From the NCBI GenBank assembly GCA_034008185.1, contig CM067082.1, forward strand, positions 86,489,684 through 86,553,683: a stretch of DNA of 64,000 nucleotides, in the 5' to 3' direction. Source of the stretch: Gorsachius magnificus (Eukaryota; Chordata; Aves; Pelecaniformes; Ardeidae). The position numbers were made by a program, and so were the translations under genes. Of the stretch, positions 49,901 to 62,088 are shown in pieces (positions within the stretch are counted from its first letter, which is position 1; every line of letters begins with the position of its first letter). The notes under the pieces were generated by a model, which was given only the letters and a program-made list of their open reading frames with translations, did not search any database and was not told where the DNA came from.

Positions 49901-52900
49901 AAAGCCAAATACTTGCCTCTTTCTCAGAGCAGTTTCCTGAAAGATTTAGAACTGTCTAGAGAGAAGCTTCAGTCAAAATCCTTCTCCTGGGCATCTTCTT
50001 GCTAGCTGCAAATACGTTGCAGCCTAAGCCCTTCTCACATAGATACACAGAGACACAGAAAAAGTCCCTTTCCCCCCTAATAAGCAGTTTTTCACTGATA
50101 AACCTCAACGTGTTTGCAAAATTTCCAGCAATGTTTTAAGTGTTGGTAATGTATCAAAGCTCAACTGGAAAAGCAAAACTCTGCAACCAGTTGAAGAGTT
50201 TCTAGCTTTAATTATGGAAGAGGGAGCAGATTGAAGGGAGTGGGTGGAGGGAAGTCTGGGAACATACAGTACTGTGCACTATGAAATGTTGCAGGGAAGT
50301 AGAAGGCTGAAGGGCAGCCCCACGTATTTTAGAGATTTAACGGTAAATGTTATTGCTCTGCACATGTGAAAGACATAACATGTATTTTTTCCAGTCTAAC
50401 CAGCTCACTTCAGATTGAGGCAAACAAGGAAGAATAAGTATTAAGCCTCCATAAGAGACACACAGTGACTCACAGTTGTGCATCTGAGATGAAACACAAA
50501 AATGGCAATTGCCTCGAGTTGCCTTTGCCACACAAGGGACTCCTCAACATTTAAAGAAAGAGGGGTAAGGCACACTACCTTAGTTCATAGTGCCCAGCTG
50601 AATTCACAGACATCTTCACTTATCAAATGGTTAAAAATCACCATTTTCTTTAATTTCCTTTTAGCAGCAACCTTTCTGCCTACGTATTTTGGAATCCAGA
50701 CTCCTTGGCACCGTAGCTTTAGCAACACAGCCATCCTTTCAATTGATTTCAGGCAGGAGCCCCCCACATACACCACAACATCTAAGATGTTGGACTGCAA
50801 AGTCATAGCCTGAATTATTTCCACAGGGAGATGGTCAGAAAGTTAACTGGGGTTTCTTTTGCCAGTGAAAAAGTTCACATTTCCCAGAAACACGGTAACA
50901 ACACAAAATCCAAGTGCTCTAATTCACAAATTTTTCTGAAATTTCTCATGTGAGGGCTTCCACGCTCTCTTCCTCCCTGGGGACCGGACAGGACTTCTCT
51001 GGATACTCCAGAGTCCTATGCTGCATCACTAACAGTGCAGTAGAAGACATCCATGGCTATGATGCACCATGAAATATGTCATCTGGCAAAAGAGCTTAAC
51101 CCATAGAAGAAAAGCAAACAGGCATGAGACATCCAAACCAGAACAACCCTGAGGTCACGTTCATTTTAAGAAACCCATGTTTTCCAGAGAAGCTCAGTTT
51201 CGTGAACGTCCCCTTTCCATCCCAACAGCTATTGATGATAAATTTTGAATTAAAAATTCAACTTCTAGCCCTAATGCCATGACTTAATTTGCTGACTAAA
51301 GCACAGCCTAGTCTCTTTGAAAAGAGAAGAGCATTGTATATGTTACAGTGCCATTTTTGACCATAGCTCCCCCTCTGGAAATTACAGAGGCAACAATTTT
51401 AGTCACTTGACAACCAGCACTGTTTGTAGGCATCAATGCCCAAGTTGCTCTGAATCTGAGCAGCCGCTTCCTGAACCTTATCATTGCACCACACACAATA
51501 CAGAAATGAGAGGGGCTCTTGCAGAAGTCCAGAGGAAAGCAGAAACCAAGCCCTGAGAGGTGGTAGAGACCAGAGGGGAAGCAGGCATAACGGTCCTGGA
51601 GAAAAGAGAAGTTGGACATGTTTTCTGGCTGGAGCCGGAAACTGCTCTCCCACCAGGTTGCAACAGCTTCTGAAGCTGCAATAACAGAGCAAGAACTGAC
51701 AGGAATGTGGAAAGGAAGGAAAGACAACCCTCTGACTCTTGTCACACTTGGGCCGATAAACAACTCCAGGCACCAACTTTTTGTCCCATGCAACTACAGA
51801 GACTGCTTTAGTAGCATGGGGGACAAAATCCAGCACAGGGCAGAGCTGTGGGAAATAGCAGTGACTTATCTCCTTCCTTTAAACACTTATTTTAATTTAC
51901 CAGAACTTAGTACTCCAGAGCTCCTTTTGAACCACACTGACAATCCATGTGCTTGCAGAGCCTGGCTTAGTTCAAGCCCCCAGCTTCTCCCAGCACTTTC
52001 ATTCATTTCCTGCTCCCCTCTAAGCAATCAAGCTTTGGTCACCCAGGTTTGCTCTCTGCCAGCTGCTACAGCTGTGGGCCACTGCTGCAAAAATAGGGTC
52101 AGAGTAGAGAGATGCTAGCCAGCCTCACAGAAGAAACTCTTGACTCGAGTTTCACCACAGCATCAAAGGAAAATTATCCCTACCCGATATTTTCAGTTCA
52201 GCAAGAAGATTACCTCAAGCAACAATAACTTAGAAGCAGAATTCAATTCCCAAGCCTATATTTTGTCACCACCAGCTCTATGTAAACCAAGGAGCCTACA
52301 GCTGCTTCTGCATGTGCCAGTCACTTCTCTGGTTTCCACAGAGAAAGACACAGGGTGCACAAGCTGGGTAGAAAACCACCAGGTGGGAATAACCTATGCC
52401 TCAAGCAAGCTTTGGGGCTCAAGATGATACGCTGCCAAACTGGCCAAACCTTTCACCTCCGGCCACGGCTCTGGAAAACACTTGCACTGCTGTTGGTCGC
52501 GGCAGCTGAGCTGTCAGTTGTCACTACCAGCTGCCACCAGAGAGTGGCACATTGGCAAGCCTTCAGGCATAGCTCGGAGTCTCTCGGAGGCTAGCAATGA
52601 AGAAAGTGGAAGCGGGGGGAAGCGATTATGTTCGTACAAGAGTTTTGGAGCTTGATGCAGAGAAAGGGGTACTGCAGGAACTGGTAAGGGCCACGTTCAT
52701 ATCAGACATCATTTGTAGGGCTCCCTTTGACCACAGCTCTGCTAAAGCATCCCAGAAAGGGAAAAATATAGACTATTTCCTGGGTTAGAAATATCACATG
52801 ATGGAGGACCCAGCGTGAAATACTGCAGGATCTGTTAGAGTTTTATTTTTATTTTTGGACTTCTCATCCCACTTCAGGATTCAGTTTCCCAGACAGCCTT

Positions 52901-53333
52901 GCCAAGCCATCTTGTGATACAAATGAATTAAAAAAACATCATCAGAACCAATTGCTCATCAGTACTGAGGAAGGAACAGTGATGTGCAGAGCCTAGGAAG
53001 AACAGCTGTGCTAAGACTTCACTGTTGAATGAGTATTGACTACCCACCACTGTAGGGAACTCTCTTTCCCCGAATTTGGCTTGTTTTCCCACACAGTAGG
53101 TTTTAGGCCACATACAGGCTACCATCTGAATGTGCTTCAGAGTGAAGTGGCAGGAAGAACAGGAGTTGCTATTTAACAGAGGGTATTGGAGCTTTCAGCA
53201 CAACTTGAAGAATTTCTAAGCAATAGATGTAACTGGTTTTTATAACACTTCTGTATTTTATTTTTTTCTTCTCTACAGTCACTATCTCATTAAAAATACA
53301 ACTTGTTAACCACTGCTTTCTGTCTCCAAACAG

Positions 53334-53420
53334 ATCCCCATCAAGATTTTGCTTTCAGCATTGACCGTTGTTCTGATGTCACAACCCACACCTTTAACAT
53401 CAGAGCTGCAATAGTCCTAA
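53334..53420 (+). CDS. LY86: LY86 (MD-1) coding exon 2
   Basis: An 87-base exon encoding residues 41-70 (both end codons split). It begins DPHQDFAFSIDRCSDV, the strongly conserved MD-1 segment that follows the second cysteine. C53 should pair with C28, by analogy with the MD-2 disulfide pattern. The acceptor is a pyrimidine-rich tract ending CTCCAAACAG, and the donor is GTAAGTG. The first two bases complete the GAT (Asp41) opened by exon 1. The last base opens an AGA (Arg70) completed by exon 3. The segment forms early strands of the beta-sandwich ML domain that holds the lipid cavity. No stop or frameshift is seen. Intron 1 before it is 13,885 bases. Confidence 0.95.
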
Positions 53421-54882
53421 GTAAGTGAATTGCTATTTTCTCATGCCATAAACAGGCAATTCATGTGTGAGTGCTAGTATTAAGAAGTAAAGAAGGGTGG
53501 AAACCTCCTATAAAAGATGAATGGGCTTCATTTCTGAGAAATTTCAAAACCTGTGTGGGACTACAGAAACGTCAGTTCTGTTATCAGCTCTGCCTCAGAC
53601 TACATGCATCACCCTAAGCAAGTCATATCGGACCTCAGCCCCTATTCCTCTCCTACCCTTCATCTGTACATATGGATAGCCAACCTGGGGGCTGAACTAG
53701 AGCTTGTCTTCACAGCTAAACCTTCTGGGAAGGGCCTTGTTGCATGAGGCAGCTACAGCACCCACACTCTTGTGCCAGCACCAGCAGTGCTTACCAAATC
53801 ACCAAGGCTGACCCTTGCAGGTGGGAGGGGACTCCCACAGAGGAAGGCAGGGGTACCTCCCTGCCATGCAAAGCAGCATGCTGGGGAGTGCTGGGTGTCC
53901 AGAGCACTGCAGGAGCACTAGCCTGAGGCAACAGTCATGCCATCACCTGTGCTAACTGAAATTACACCCTCCAGCACTTGACTGATCAGCAATAAGGTGC
54001 AAAAACAGAACTGCATTTGAGCTAATGGCCTGGGCACAGAAGTTAATATTAGCCATAGCTTGACTTGTGATCCTTGCACAGGAGAGCCACCATCTTGCAA
54101 CCTTGTTGGCCCCAAGCTCACCTAGAACCTCTACACCAGAGCGTAAATACAAGGGCACTGTTGTATGCTCCTGGTGCTGAAAATAAGTTCGCGTGCCAAG
54201 TGTCTTTTAGCACTTGGGAATGCTTCCTTGCACGCAGAAAGTCTCACTCCTGTGGGACGTGCTGCCCTTTTTCCTGGGAAGCACCAGGTTTTGGGTGGCT
54301 GCAAAGTTAAACAAGCCTGCAAAATCACATTACAGGCATTTGCAAATACTTTTCCAACAACTCAGAGTATAAGACCTCCCTCTAAATCCAGTAGCCTCAC
54401 TGGCTGTGTCTGTGTTAGCAAGCCAGGCACAAGCAGGTAGCCTCCTAGCACTGCCAAGCTGCTATGCTGAGCTCCTGGCACAGGTTTGGCTCGAGCCAGC
54501 TACCATTTTCCAGGCATCAGGTACAGGCCACAGGCTGTTCCTGGCAGCCCATTGGATATGGTCCCTCTGCTAGGGACAGTAGGAAGGAAAGTTTAGATGT
54601 ATGGACACAAGATTTACTGTGCCAGTTGGCCTCAGTCAGAGAATGGTCATGGGCAGCTTAGTTAACAATAAAGATATATGCTATTATGTCCCCTGTTATA
54701 TACCTTACGGGACTTAGAGACCTGTTCTTGAAGCATGGATTTCTATTTATCAGGAGTTCTCAGTGAAGAGAAACATTCAGTGGCTTAAACAGCAGAGAGG
54801 AAAAATGGAATCTTTTTTAAAATAAAGTAATAAACCTATTTACCCTTGCACTTTTTGAGCTCTCCTTCTGTTTTGTGTGTAG
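53421..54882 (+). other. LY86: LY86 intron 2 (1.46 kb)
   Basis: A short GT-AG intron between exons 2 and 3. It contains a probable MIR-type SINE fossil at about 53575-53680. Nothing else is recognisable. Confidence 0.88.
53575..53680 (+). mobile_element. Probable MIR-type SINE fossil in LY86 intron 2
   Basis: A decayed series matches the MIR core: AGCTCTGCCTCAGACTAC, then AAGCAAGTCATATC, CCTCAGCCCCTATTCCTC and CTTCATCTGTACATATGG. This resembles the MIR order of CAAGTCAC, CTCAGTTTCC and CATCTGTAAAATGG. MIR relics are known but sparse in birds. No internal promoter is intact. Confidence 0.45.
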
Positions 54883-55011
54883 GACACAGCATCAAAGAAC
54901 TGTACGTGAAGATTGACCTAATCATAAATGGGAAGACCATCTTAACCTACTCAGATACGCTTTGTGGGCCAGATCATGCCAAGCTTATTTTCTGTGGAAA
55001 GAAGAAAGGAG
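54883..55011 (+). CDS. LY86: LY86 (MD-1) coding exon 3
   Basis: A 129-base exon giving residues 70-113 with split codons at both ends. It reads HSIKELYVKIDLIINGKT and then a TLCGP...LIFCGKKKG block. C97 and C107 correspond to the conserved hairpin disulfide of MD-1/MD-2 proteins. The lysine-rich end (KKKG) continues into GEHLYYEGP on the next exon, an MD-1 signature. The acceptor is TTTTGTGTGTAG and the donor is GGTAATTT, which is weaker than the other donors in this gene because position +5 is T instead of G. This exon carries most of the sheet that lines the hydrophobic cavity and part of the face expected to contact CD180. It is separated from exon 2 by only 1,462 bases. Confidence 0.95.
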
Positions 55012-58000
55012 GTAATTTAGGTAGCACTCTAAGTGTTTGATGGCTACTGAATACTCCAAGCAGGATACACCTGCTGTGCTGTTGAATGCACCAATACATC
55101 GTAATGTTCCGTTTACTTCAACGGCATGTTAATGGATGACAGAAACACAGTAGGACAGAGACATTTTAATTTCAGAGCCTGCTTTTTCCCCTAACCTGTT
55201 TGCTTGCTTTTCTTTTAATCACAGAATATTGCACACACATGAGATTTCAAGTCCATAAAAAAATAAGTGTTAGTGTGACCCCATCTAACAGCAGAAGGGT
55301 TCATAAGCCCTATTTATAGCCACATGGTTGTCATGTGAGCAAGTAGTATGACAAAAATAAAGGCCAGTTCTGTAAAAGAAATGGCTGAGCAAACAAACAA
55401 GCCCTTCTGAACATGTTCTTCACTATTAGGCAAGTAACGCTTCCTGTCCTTAAAGGCAGTTCTTAATTCACTTTAAGAGAAATTATGGTTAACTAAGGAT
55501 ATTTGGACCAAGTTACTATTTAATATCATCTAGGGTTTGCATCTTGTTTCTGTTCAACCCATGCCTACATGGCAGTCAGGTGATTCCAGTTCATGCCAGT
55601 CAAACCGCTGACTGGTGCGCACTTGCACTAATTGGTTTACAGTGGCATTAGCTGCCCCCAGAAAACAGGCACCTGTGGTCCCAGGTGAGCCTAGGCACCT
55701 CAGGGTCCCTTCTGCCACAACCCAGGCCAGGTAGTGCAAAGCTAGCCACAGTATGTCCAGAAGAGCTATGGTTGTGTCTCCGGACTCTAATAGCCACACA
55801 TCTTATATGGTTATTTTGAAATCCCTCTTACATCATGATCACCTCTTTAGGCTGATTTTAAAATAAGCAGGTAGAGCTGTAGGGAAGTTTCAGAACTGTT
55901 AGAGCACCAGTTAGTTTCAGAAGCTCTGCTTTCCTTCCATTCACTTGCATCCCCATCCTGATAATGCTGCAATAATTCGTGTGCAAGGGCTATGAGTTTA
56001 AAGACCACGCACAGCACTACTGCCAAGACAGCCCCTGGAAAATTACTAAGACATTTCACACAGCGTATAAATATCACAAAGAATAATAGAGAAATGCTGC
56101 ATGAGCAACCAATTATGTAAATCCTGTAAGCCAGATAGACAAAAAATTAAATTCAGAGGTTTCTTCAATTGAGTATTGAATTACAAGGGGAAAAAAACAC
56201 CCACAGACATACTGAGAAACTGTCTTATTCTGATGAAGTACCTTTAGAGAATACATTAAGGAGAAGTAAGAGTCAGTCCCGAGCTGAGCACAAACTGCTA
56301 TTCACACATTAAGCCACAAAGCCAAAATCTCCTGGGGTTTCCAAGTCCTTTAATCTTAAACTGACAGGTGATTGTTTCTACTAATTGAAGTACATTATGA
56401 TACAAACCCATAGTTCGTTGCTTAAATAATCTATATCTTCATTTAGAAGCATCCCTAAGTTAGTGTGAAGACCTCTGCCACACACTTTTTAATACACACC
56501 CTCTTGTTCAGTAGCTGTTTTTATTTAGCAATTAAGTCACAGTAGGAAAGAAGTAGTTTCTCAGACTAAGGTTCAAACTGAAGATGTGGTATTTCTTAAT
56601 CAGTTGACATTTGATTCTAACCCATGTTTTAGGACACCAAATTGAGCTGAAGACCAATTTGAGGCAATTCAGCACAGCCATAATTTACCATATCAGCACA
56701 GCTGTAAATCTGACCTAACACCTATGCAAAAAGGACAACATTGTGAATGGCCAAGTATGCAGCCTAGCAAAGTTACAGAGGAAGAGATAACCCTTTCAAC
56801 TGAAGCTTTTCATACAGAGCCCCTTTTTCCCGTTGTATGGGCAACATTTCCAACATCTGCCAAGACCTAACTCGAGTTTAAATACAGTTCCACACAGAAT
56901 TTTCTTGCCTTCCACAAGGAGGCCAAAAATTGCCTGTTCCTTCCTCTCCCAAAATATGACAGAACACAGTTCTGCTACAGGCTTTGTTGGTCCACTCAGT
57001 TGTGTGGACGAGTGGATCAGAAGTTACAAGGAGAAGACACTTAGAAGAGCTGGATGTGGTAAAGTCTTGGGTGTTTGGGGTGGTTTTATTTTTCTTTGCT
57101 CTCTTATAATGCTACAGTTTTGCCATAACTGGAAATATCTTAGGAGACTTAATATAGCTAGAGGTTTCATGATCATCATAATCATATAGTATTTACTATT
57201 TCTGGTAAGCAAAGGTCACATCTGGCACTGCACACTGGGACTCCTAAATAGGATTCCAAGATCATCTTCTTTGAGCTATATGCCTGTTGTGAAGTTGTTG
57301 GCTCAAAGGTTGCAAGGAAATGGGCCATTGTCCATTTAAGAACAACAACAACAAAACTGCTAAATTCTTTTTGGCATAACAAACTCAGCTCTTCGCCTTT
57401 TTTAGTAGGAAGTGTGGTTATTCCCCATTTCCTCCAAAGAAAGTAGTTACATAAGATTTAACAGATTTCCCAATGCAATCACTAAAATCAGAGAAAAAGA
57501 CCTACCAGGGTAGTATTTAGCAATCTGCCAACCACAACTTGAAGGCTTAAAGAAAGCTTCCTGAGAAAAGACAGTTGCATTCTCTGCAAGTCCGCAAGTT
57601 TTCTTTCAGCCCCAACTGATAAAGGCTCCACCAGAGCACTTGCATGATTCCTTGTGCACACTCCCAAACCATAGAGGAACCCCCTCCTTGCTTCAGCACT
57701 CTGTTCCTTTACATTATTGCCTCTTTTGATAGGTGTTAGTGAGCAAGTTGCTAAAACAGTATTTGTGAATAAAAGCAGAGAATACAGCATGAATTACAGA
57801 ACTGGATATCACGTTGAGAGTGTAGGTACATGTTTCTGAGAAAGCAGATACAGCACAAAGCTAGATCTTGCTTAGCCCCTTCATCTGACTTTTTCCTCCC
57901 CAGTAAGGAGAGTGGATGTTTCTCACCCAGCTATGTATTTATATACATTTTTCTCACTCAACTATATATCTATAGCTGGCAGTCATTCAGATCATTCCTG

Positions 58001-59183
58001 CATCCCTAAAACTCACAGAAGTTGTGTGTCAGTTGCATGGGTGCAATTGTGTCCTAGAAGAACTCCAACATGGAGCATTTAAGTTCTAAAAAGATTTAAA
58101 ACATAGGAAAAGGAAGAGGTGGGTGCAGATGTACAGGGCCTTTATATAGCACAAGAGTGTGAGAATGTTTAAAGATTTTTTTTTCAGTGCAAGGAAGATT
58201 TGAGAAAGAGGAGTGAGAATTTCATTATAGGTGTTTTGTCAGGAATGAGAGGCATCTTCACGATAAATGATAACTAGTAACTTGAAGTAATCCTCAGGAA
58301 GTTCTTACACATATGAAAGCTCTGCTTCATACTGGAAGTCACCAAAGGCCTGCTCACTTGCAGGGAAAAGGACTAAGTTACATGTGGTAGAAACAATAGC
58401 AAAGAGCTGCTACAACAAATGTAATAATATCAAATACAGTAATATCACCTTGAATCGGTGGTACATTAGAAATGCTTTTTGGGATGATCTACAGAAGTCC
58501 CCTTCAGTTAAGTCTTTAAGAAAAAGGGCTGAAAATGGAAGGTGGACTGAAAGCACATCACTGATGACAGCATGCTTGACAGATACCATAACTTACCAGC
58601 AGACCAATAAAAACATAGGGGAACTTTTACTTGGAAAAATGCACTCATGATTTATGCTGTTCCCAATGTTCATACATTTTTGCAATGACATCTGGGCATG
58701 CTCTAAAAAGACCACAGAATTCTTTCAGTGAGCTAGGATCAGTGTTTGTGACAGTTACACTCGCTGCAACAGATGTGTTCATCCTCTTTCAATGGAGGAA
58801 TGCAAAAATATATGAATATATGGAGAAAAATGTATGAGTATACGAAGGATGCTGTGAGAAACTTCAGTCCCTAAAGCCTTGGAAGATGATTACACTTCTG
58901 GAATTATAACAGAAATCCTCATGTGAGAGGAACATTGAATGGGCTTTGAAAAGCCTGAGCCAGCCAACATAGGTACTGAGGAGGTTACCATGGTCTGTAG
59001 TGAGTATGAATGATAAAATTCAGTAGATTTATGGATCCATATTATTTCCTGGCAGGTCTCAACTAGCTGAAAGAGAAAGCGGTCCTTGTTTTCCTGTCAG
59101 GATCTACTTTCAGAACAACACAGTCCTTTTATCTCCATTGTTGAAGGAAGGTCACGAGAGTTTTCTAGAGGCCTTGTTACATG

Positions 59184-59640
59184 AACCACAGAACAGTTGA
59201 GGTTGGAAGGACCTCTGAAGGTTATTTAATCCAACTCCCACCTATTCAAGTAGGGCCACCTACAGCCAGTTGCCCAGGACCATGTCCAGGCAGGGGTTTT
59301 GAGTATATCCAGGAACGGAGACTCCACAACCTCCTCTGGGCAACCTCACAGTAAAAAGTCTTTCCCGATGTTCAGAAGAAACTTCCTGTGTTTCAATTTG
59401 TGCCCACTGCCTCTTGTCCTGTCACTGGGCACCACTGGAAAGAGTCTGGCTCCCTCCTCTTTACACCCTCCCTTCAAGTATTTGTACATGTCAATGTGCT
59501 CTCCCCTAATCTTTCTGTTCTCTAGGCTGAACAGTCCCAGCGCTCTCAGCGTCTCCTCATTGGAGAGATGTTCCAGTCCTTTAATCATCTCAATGGCCCT
59601 TCACTGGACTCTCTCCAGAAGCTCCATATGATCAATAACT
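59184..59640 (-). mobile_element. CR1 LINE fragment in LY86 intron 3, antisense
   Basis: The 3' end is near 59184 (ACCACAGAACAGTTGAGGTT, GGAAGGACCTCTGAAGG). It runs through CCATGTCCAGGCAGGGGTTT, GCCTCTTGTCCTGTCACTGG, AGGCTGAACAGTCCCAGC and GGACTCTCTCCAGAAGCTCC to about 59640. Compared with the usual CR1 sequence, about 20 bases are missing where GGGCAACC runs directly into TCACAG (near 59340), which breaks the frame. It is antisense to LY86, so its poly(A)-like 3' tail cannot end the LY86 transcript. Confidence 0.93.
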
Positions 59641-61404
59641 ATGAACCACTGCAAGACCCCTGATTAGAAAGAGCTAAACAAGGCCAATGCTGAAGCACAA
59701 AACAGTAAACACGGACCTCAAGCTGGACACCCAGGACCACAGTTTGAGGGTGCCTAAGAGGACAGCCCTGAGAATTACTCCACTGATTAGCAAGCAAGGG
59801 CATAGCCTGCCACAAGTCACAGCAATCATGGAAAACTTCTGAGAGGGATGAGGCAGAGCGCTGAGACTGCATTCATCTAGCTCTGATGTAATCATTAATT
59901 TGTCACAGCAAAGTAGGAGAAAAATAGCTTCTACCTACACTAGAAGAGAGATTAGCATTGCCATAATTTCAGAAGCAAATTTATGGCCTGATGACTCCTA
60001 CTTCATCTTAAAATATAGGCTTTGCAGACCCTGAATACTGTATCTGTATGTTTAGGCTGTTGGAAAGCCATCCAGAATATAAGTGAGACCCTAATCAGCC
60101 ATGTGATCCAAGAGGGGTTTCCATGTCCCTGTGGAAAAGGACTTTGTGGAAGGGTGATAGTTCACAGCCCAGTTTCCTCTTCACTCTTCTCTGCTGCCAT
60201 CCAAGATTTGCTAGGCTCAGAGCTGACTGAAGGAGAAAGAGTCAGACAAGGATCTCTACTGAACAAAAGGACACACACAAGCCATGAGCTACACCACTGC
60301 ATGGCCCACACCACCCTGAGGGGGCAGCTCACAATATTGCTTAGCACATAGCAACACACATACAGCTCAAGTACCAAGGGACTCACTCCTCACTGAAGTC
60401 ATGCATTCTGCAGTGCCTTTAACTCCCATTTAGACTCCAGTAAGTTGTGAACTGAGAAGTGGGCTGCACTGTATTTTTAAAATTCTTGAGTCACCGTGCT
60501 ATGCAGCAGAGAAGTGTCAGACTCCAGGGCTCTTGCTTCGTGCACAGAAGCAAGCAGCAGTGGTGACTGCTCCTTGAAAAGGAAAAGACTTCTTGGTGTC
60601 CAGGTGAAGTAGCCAGGGACGCAGAGGGGAATGAGTACAGTATGAGTGCTGTAGCATAGTTGATGAGTTTGAGAGTGACAAGCCACATCATACTTATTCT
60701 ATTCTTGGTTTTGGTATTAGGTTTTTCAGGGCAACACTGAAAAGTTCTGCATCATCAGGGCATTACATGTAATGAACTGCTCATTAATGCAAAGGTGTAG
60801 GACATTGGTGATGTCTCAGGTTTCTCCTACACTTTTGCTAGTTTATCTTTTAGTCATGATTCTTTCATACAAAGTTTGTTACAAGGCATTGACTAACATT
60901 TTATAGCATGTGTGGGGAAGACCTTCTGTGCTCTTCCGTGACTCTTTTCTAAGTCAGATATCTACTGCATGGTGGGATGGACCATACAACATAAACATGT
61001 TACAAACCATTTGTCCAACCTTTCACAAGAAACATTTTAAACCAGCACAGTGAGACTGGACTAAAACAACTCTCTAGAAGTGACAAGCATCAAGATGCCA
61101 GCACATACTCACATAAATATGATGAAACACTTACTCCTGTCACTGTCAAAGTAAAGAATATTTCATGACACCTACAAAAAGAGAATCCTTAAACAGTTCT
61201 TAGACTTTTCCACGACTTGTGGAGGGCAAGTTGTGCAAGAAATTCTGAAATACTGAAACATCTACAAATTTTATTTTCAGTCAAGTCTGCACAGTTTGGC
61301 CCAGTAAGCTATGAAAAAGTAGGAGGAACTGCAGAACAGCTTGCTAATTCTGTCCATTAATGCCAAAGTTTCCCTTTCTTCAACAGCAAAAAGCAAGCAT
61401 GCCT

Positions 61405-61560
61405 CATGATTAGGGAGATGAGGATTGGAAGGTGGAACTCCTGGGCTCTATTCCAGTCACCACCACAACTTGTGATGGCTTTAGCACATCATGTAACTTG
61501 TTGGTGAATGCTCCCTCAGCAGTGAGAGAGACATGTTCTTATTACCTTAAGGTCATGTTC
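61405..61560 (+). mobile_element. MIR-like SINE fossil in LY86 intron 3
   Basis: GGAACTCCTGGGCTCTATTC, CAGTCACCACCACAACTTGTG, then TCATGTAACTTG resembles the reptile/bird MIR core (ACTCCTGGGTTCTATTCC, GCTCTGCCACTGACTTGCTG, CAAGTCACTT). It ends without a clear tail. Confidence 0.5.
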
Positions 61561-62035
61561 AGCAAGCAGACAGAAGTCCACACCTACAGAAACACTCAGC
61601 TCAGATTAATGTTTTGGTAACTTTAAGAAAAAACATAGTTCAACTATTGCAGCTGCAGGTGTTTAACAGATCATGCTAAAGGACTTGTGTCTGACCACCC
61701 TCCTCCCCTTTCATTTCCCTATTTTGCAGGATGCATGCTGACATGGGAACACCTACCTAGTTGTGCAAAGCCATACCCCCCCTCTTCCACTCAGACAGGG
61801 ACTGCAGGTCCTCCTTTAGCCCAGGCTCTGTCCTGCTTTCCCCATACAGCAGTACACATCCTGACATTGCTCTCAGGAAGGCTGTTGCAAGACTGTGTAT
61901 AGAGCACTTTGCAGTTCCATAACACTTGTCACTGGAGCACTTTGAAGTGCTATTACAAAAAAGCATCTACGATCAGCTGCTTGTTTCCTTCACGTGCCGT
62001 ACATCTAACCACCCATCACCATTTTTGCTTTTTAG

Positions 62036-62088
62036 AACACCTCTACTATGAGGGACCAGTCACACTGGGGATCAAAGAAATCCCACAG
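62036..62088 (+). CDS. LY86: LY86 (MD-1) coding exon 4; last one in the window
   Basis: A 53-base exon coding for residues 113 (split) to 130: E-HLYYEGPVTLGIKEIPQ. It closely matches the fourth exon of the MD-1 family in sequence and phase. The acceptor is TTTTTGCTTTTTAG and the donor is GTAAGTTGG. It ends in phase 0 after a CAG codon, so the final exon should begin with a whole codon, usually Gly-Asp-Tyr in this family. I searched 62089-64000 by eye for a segment encoding the expected C-terminal strands with the last cysteine and found none. The gene therefore continues past the right edge and is incomplete only because of the window boundary. Confidence 0.93.

Larger units (their letters stand above)
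39449..53333 (+). other. LY86: LY86 intron 1 (13.9 kb)
   Basis: Bounded by GTGAGA and CAAACAG. It holds no CR1 copy that I can see, which is notable for its length. A 15-base A run lies at 39738-39752 and other A-rich runs lie near 41081, 44041 and 45949. A decayed amniote repeat motif may lie near 43885-43990. The longest open frames inside (for example 40596-41114 +) have no recognisable domain, are rich in low-complexity residues and look like chance. Large first introns often carry enhancers, but nothing here lets me place one. Confidence 0.85.
55012..62035 (+). other. LY86: LY86 intron 3 (7.0 kb)
   Basis: A GT-AG intron between exons 3 and 4. It carries an antisense CR1 fragment (59184-59640) and a sense MIR-like SINE (about 61405-61560). 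Short open frames in it have no family resemblance. Confidence 0.88.

Noticed and set aside
51308..52118. Long overlapping frames on both strands (161 codons minus, 168 codons plus)
   Set aside because: Several frames are open at once on both strands, which points to local low stop density, and neither product resembles a known protein.
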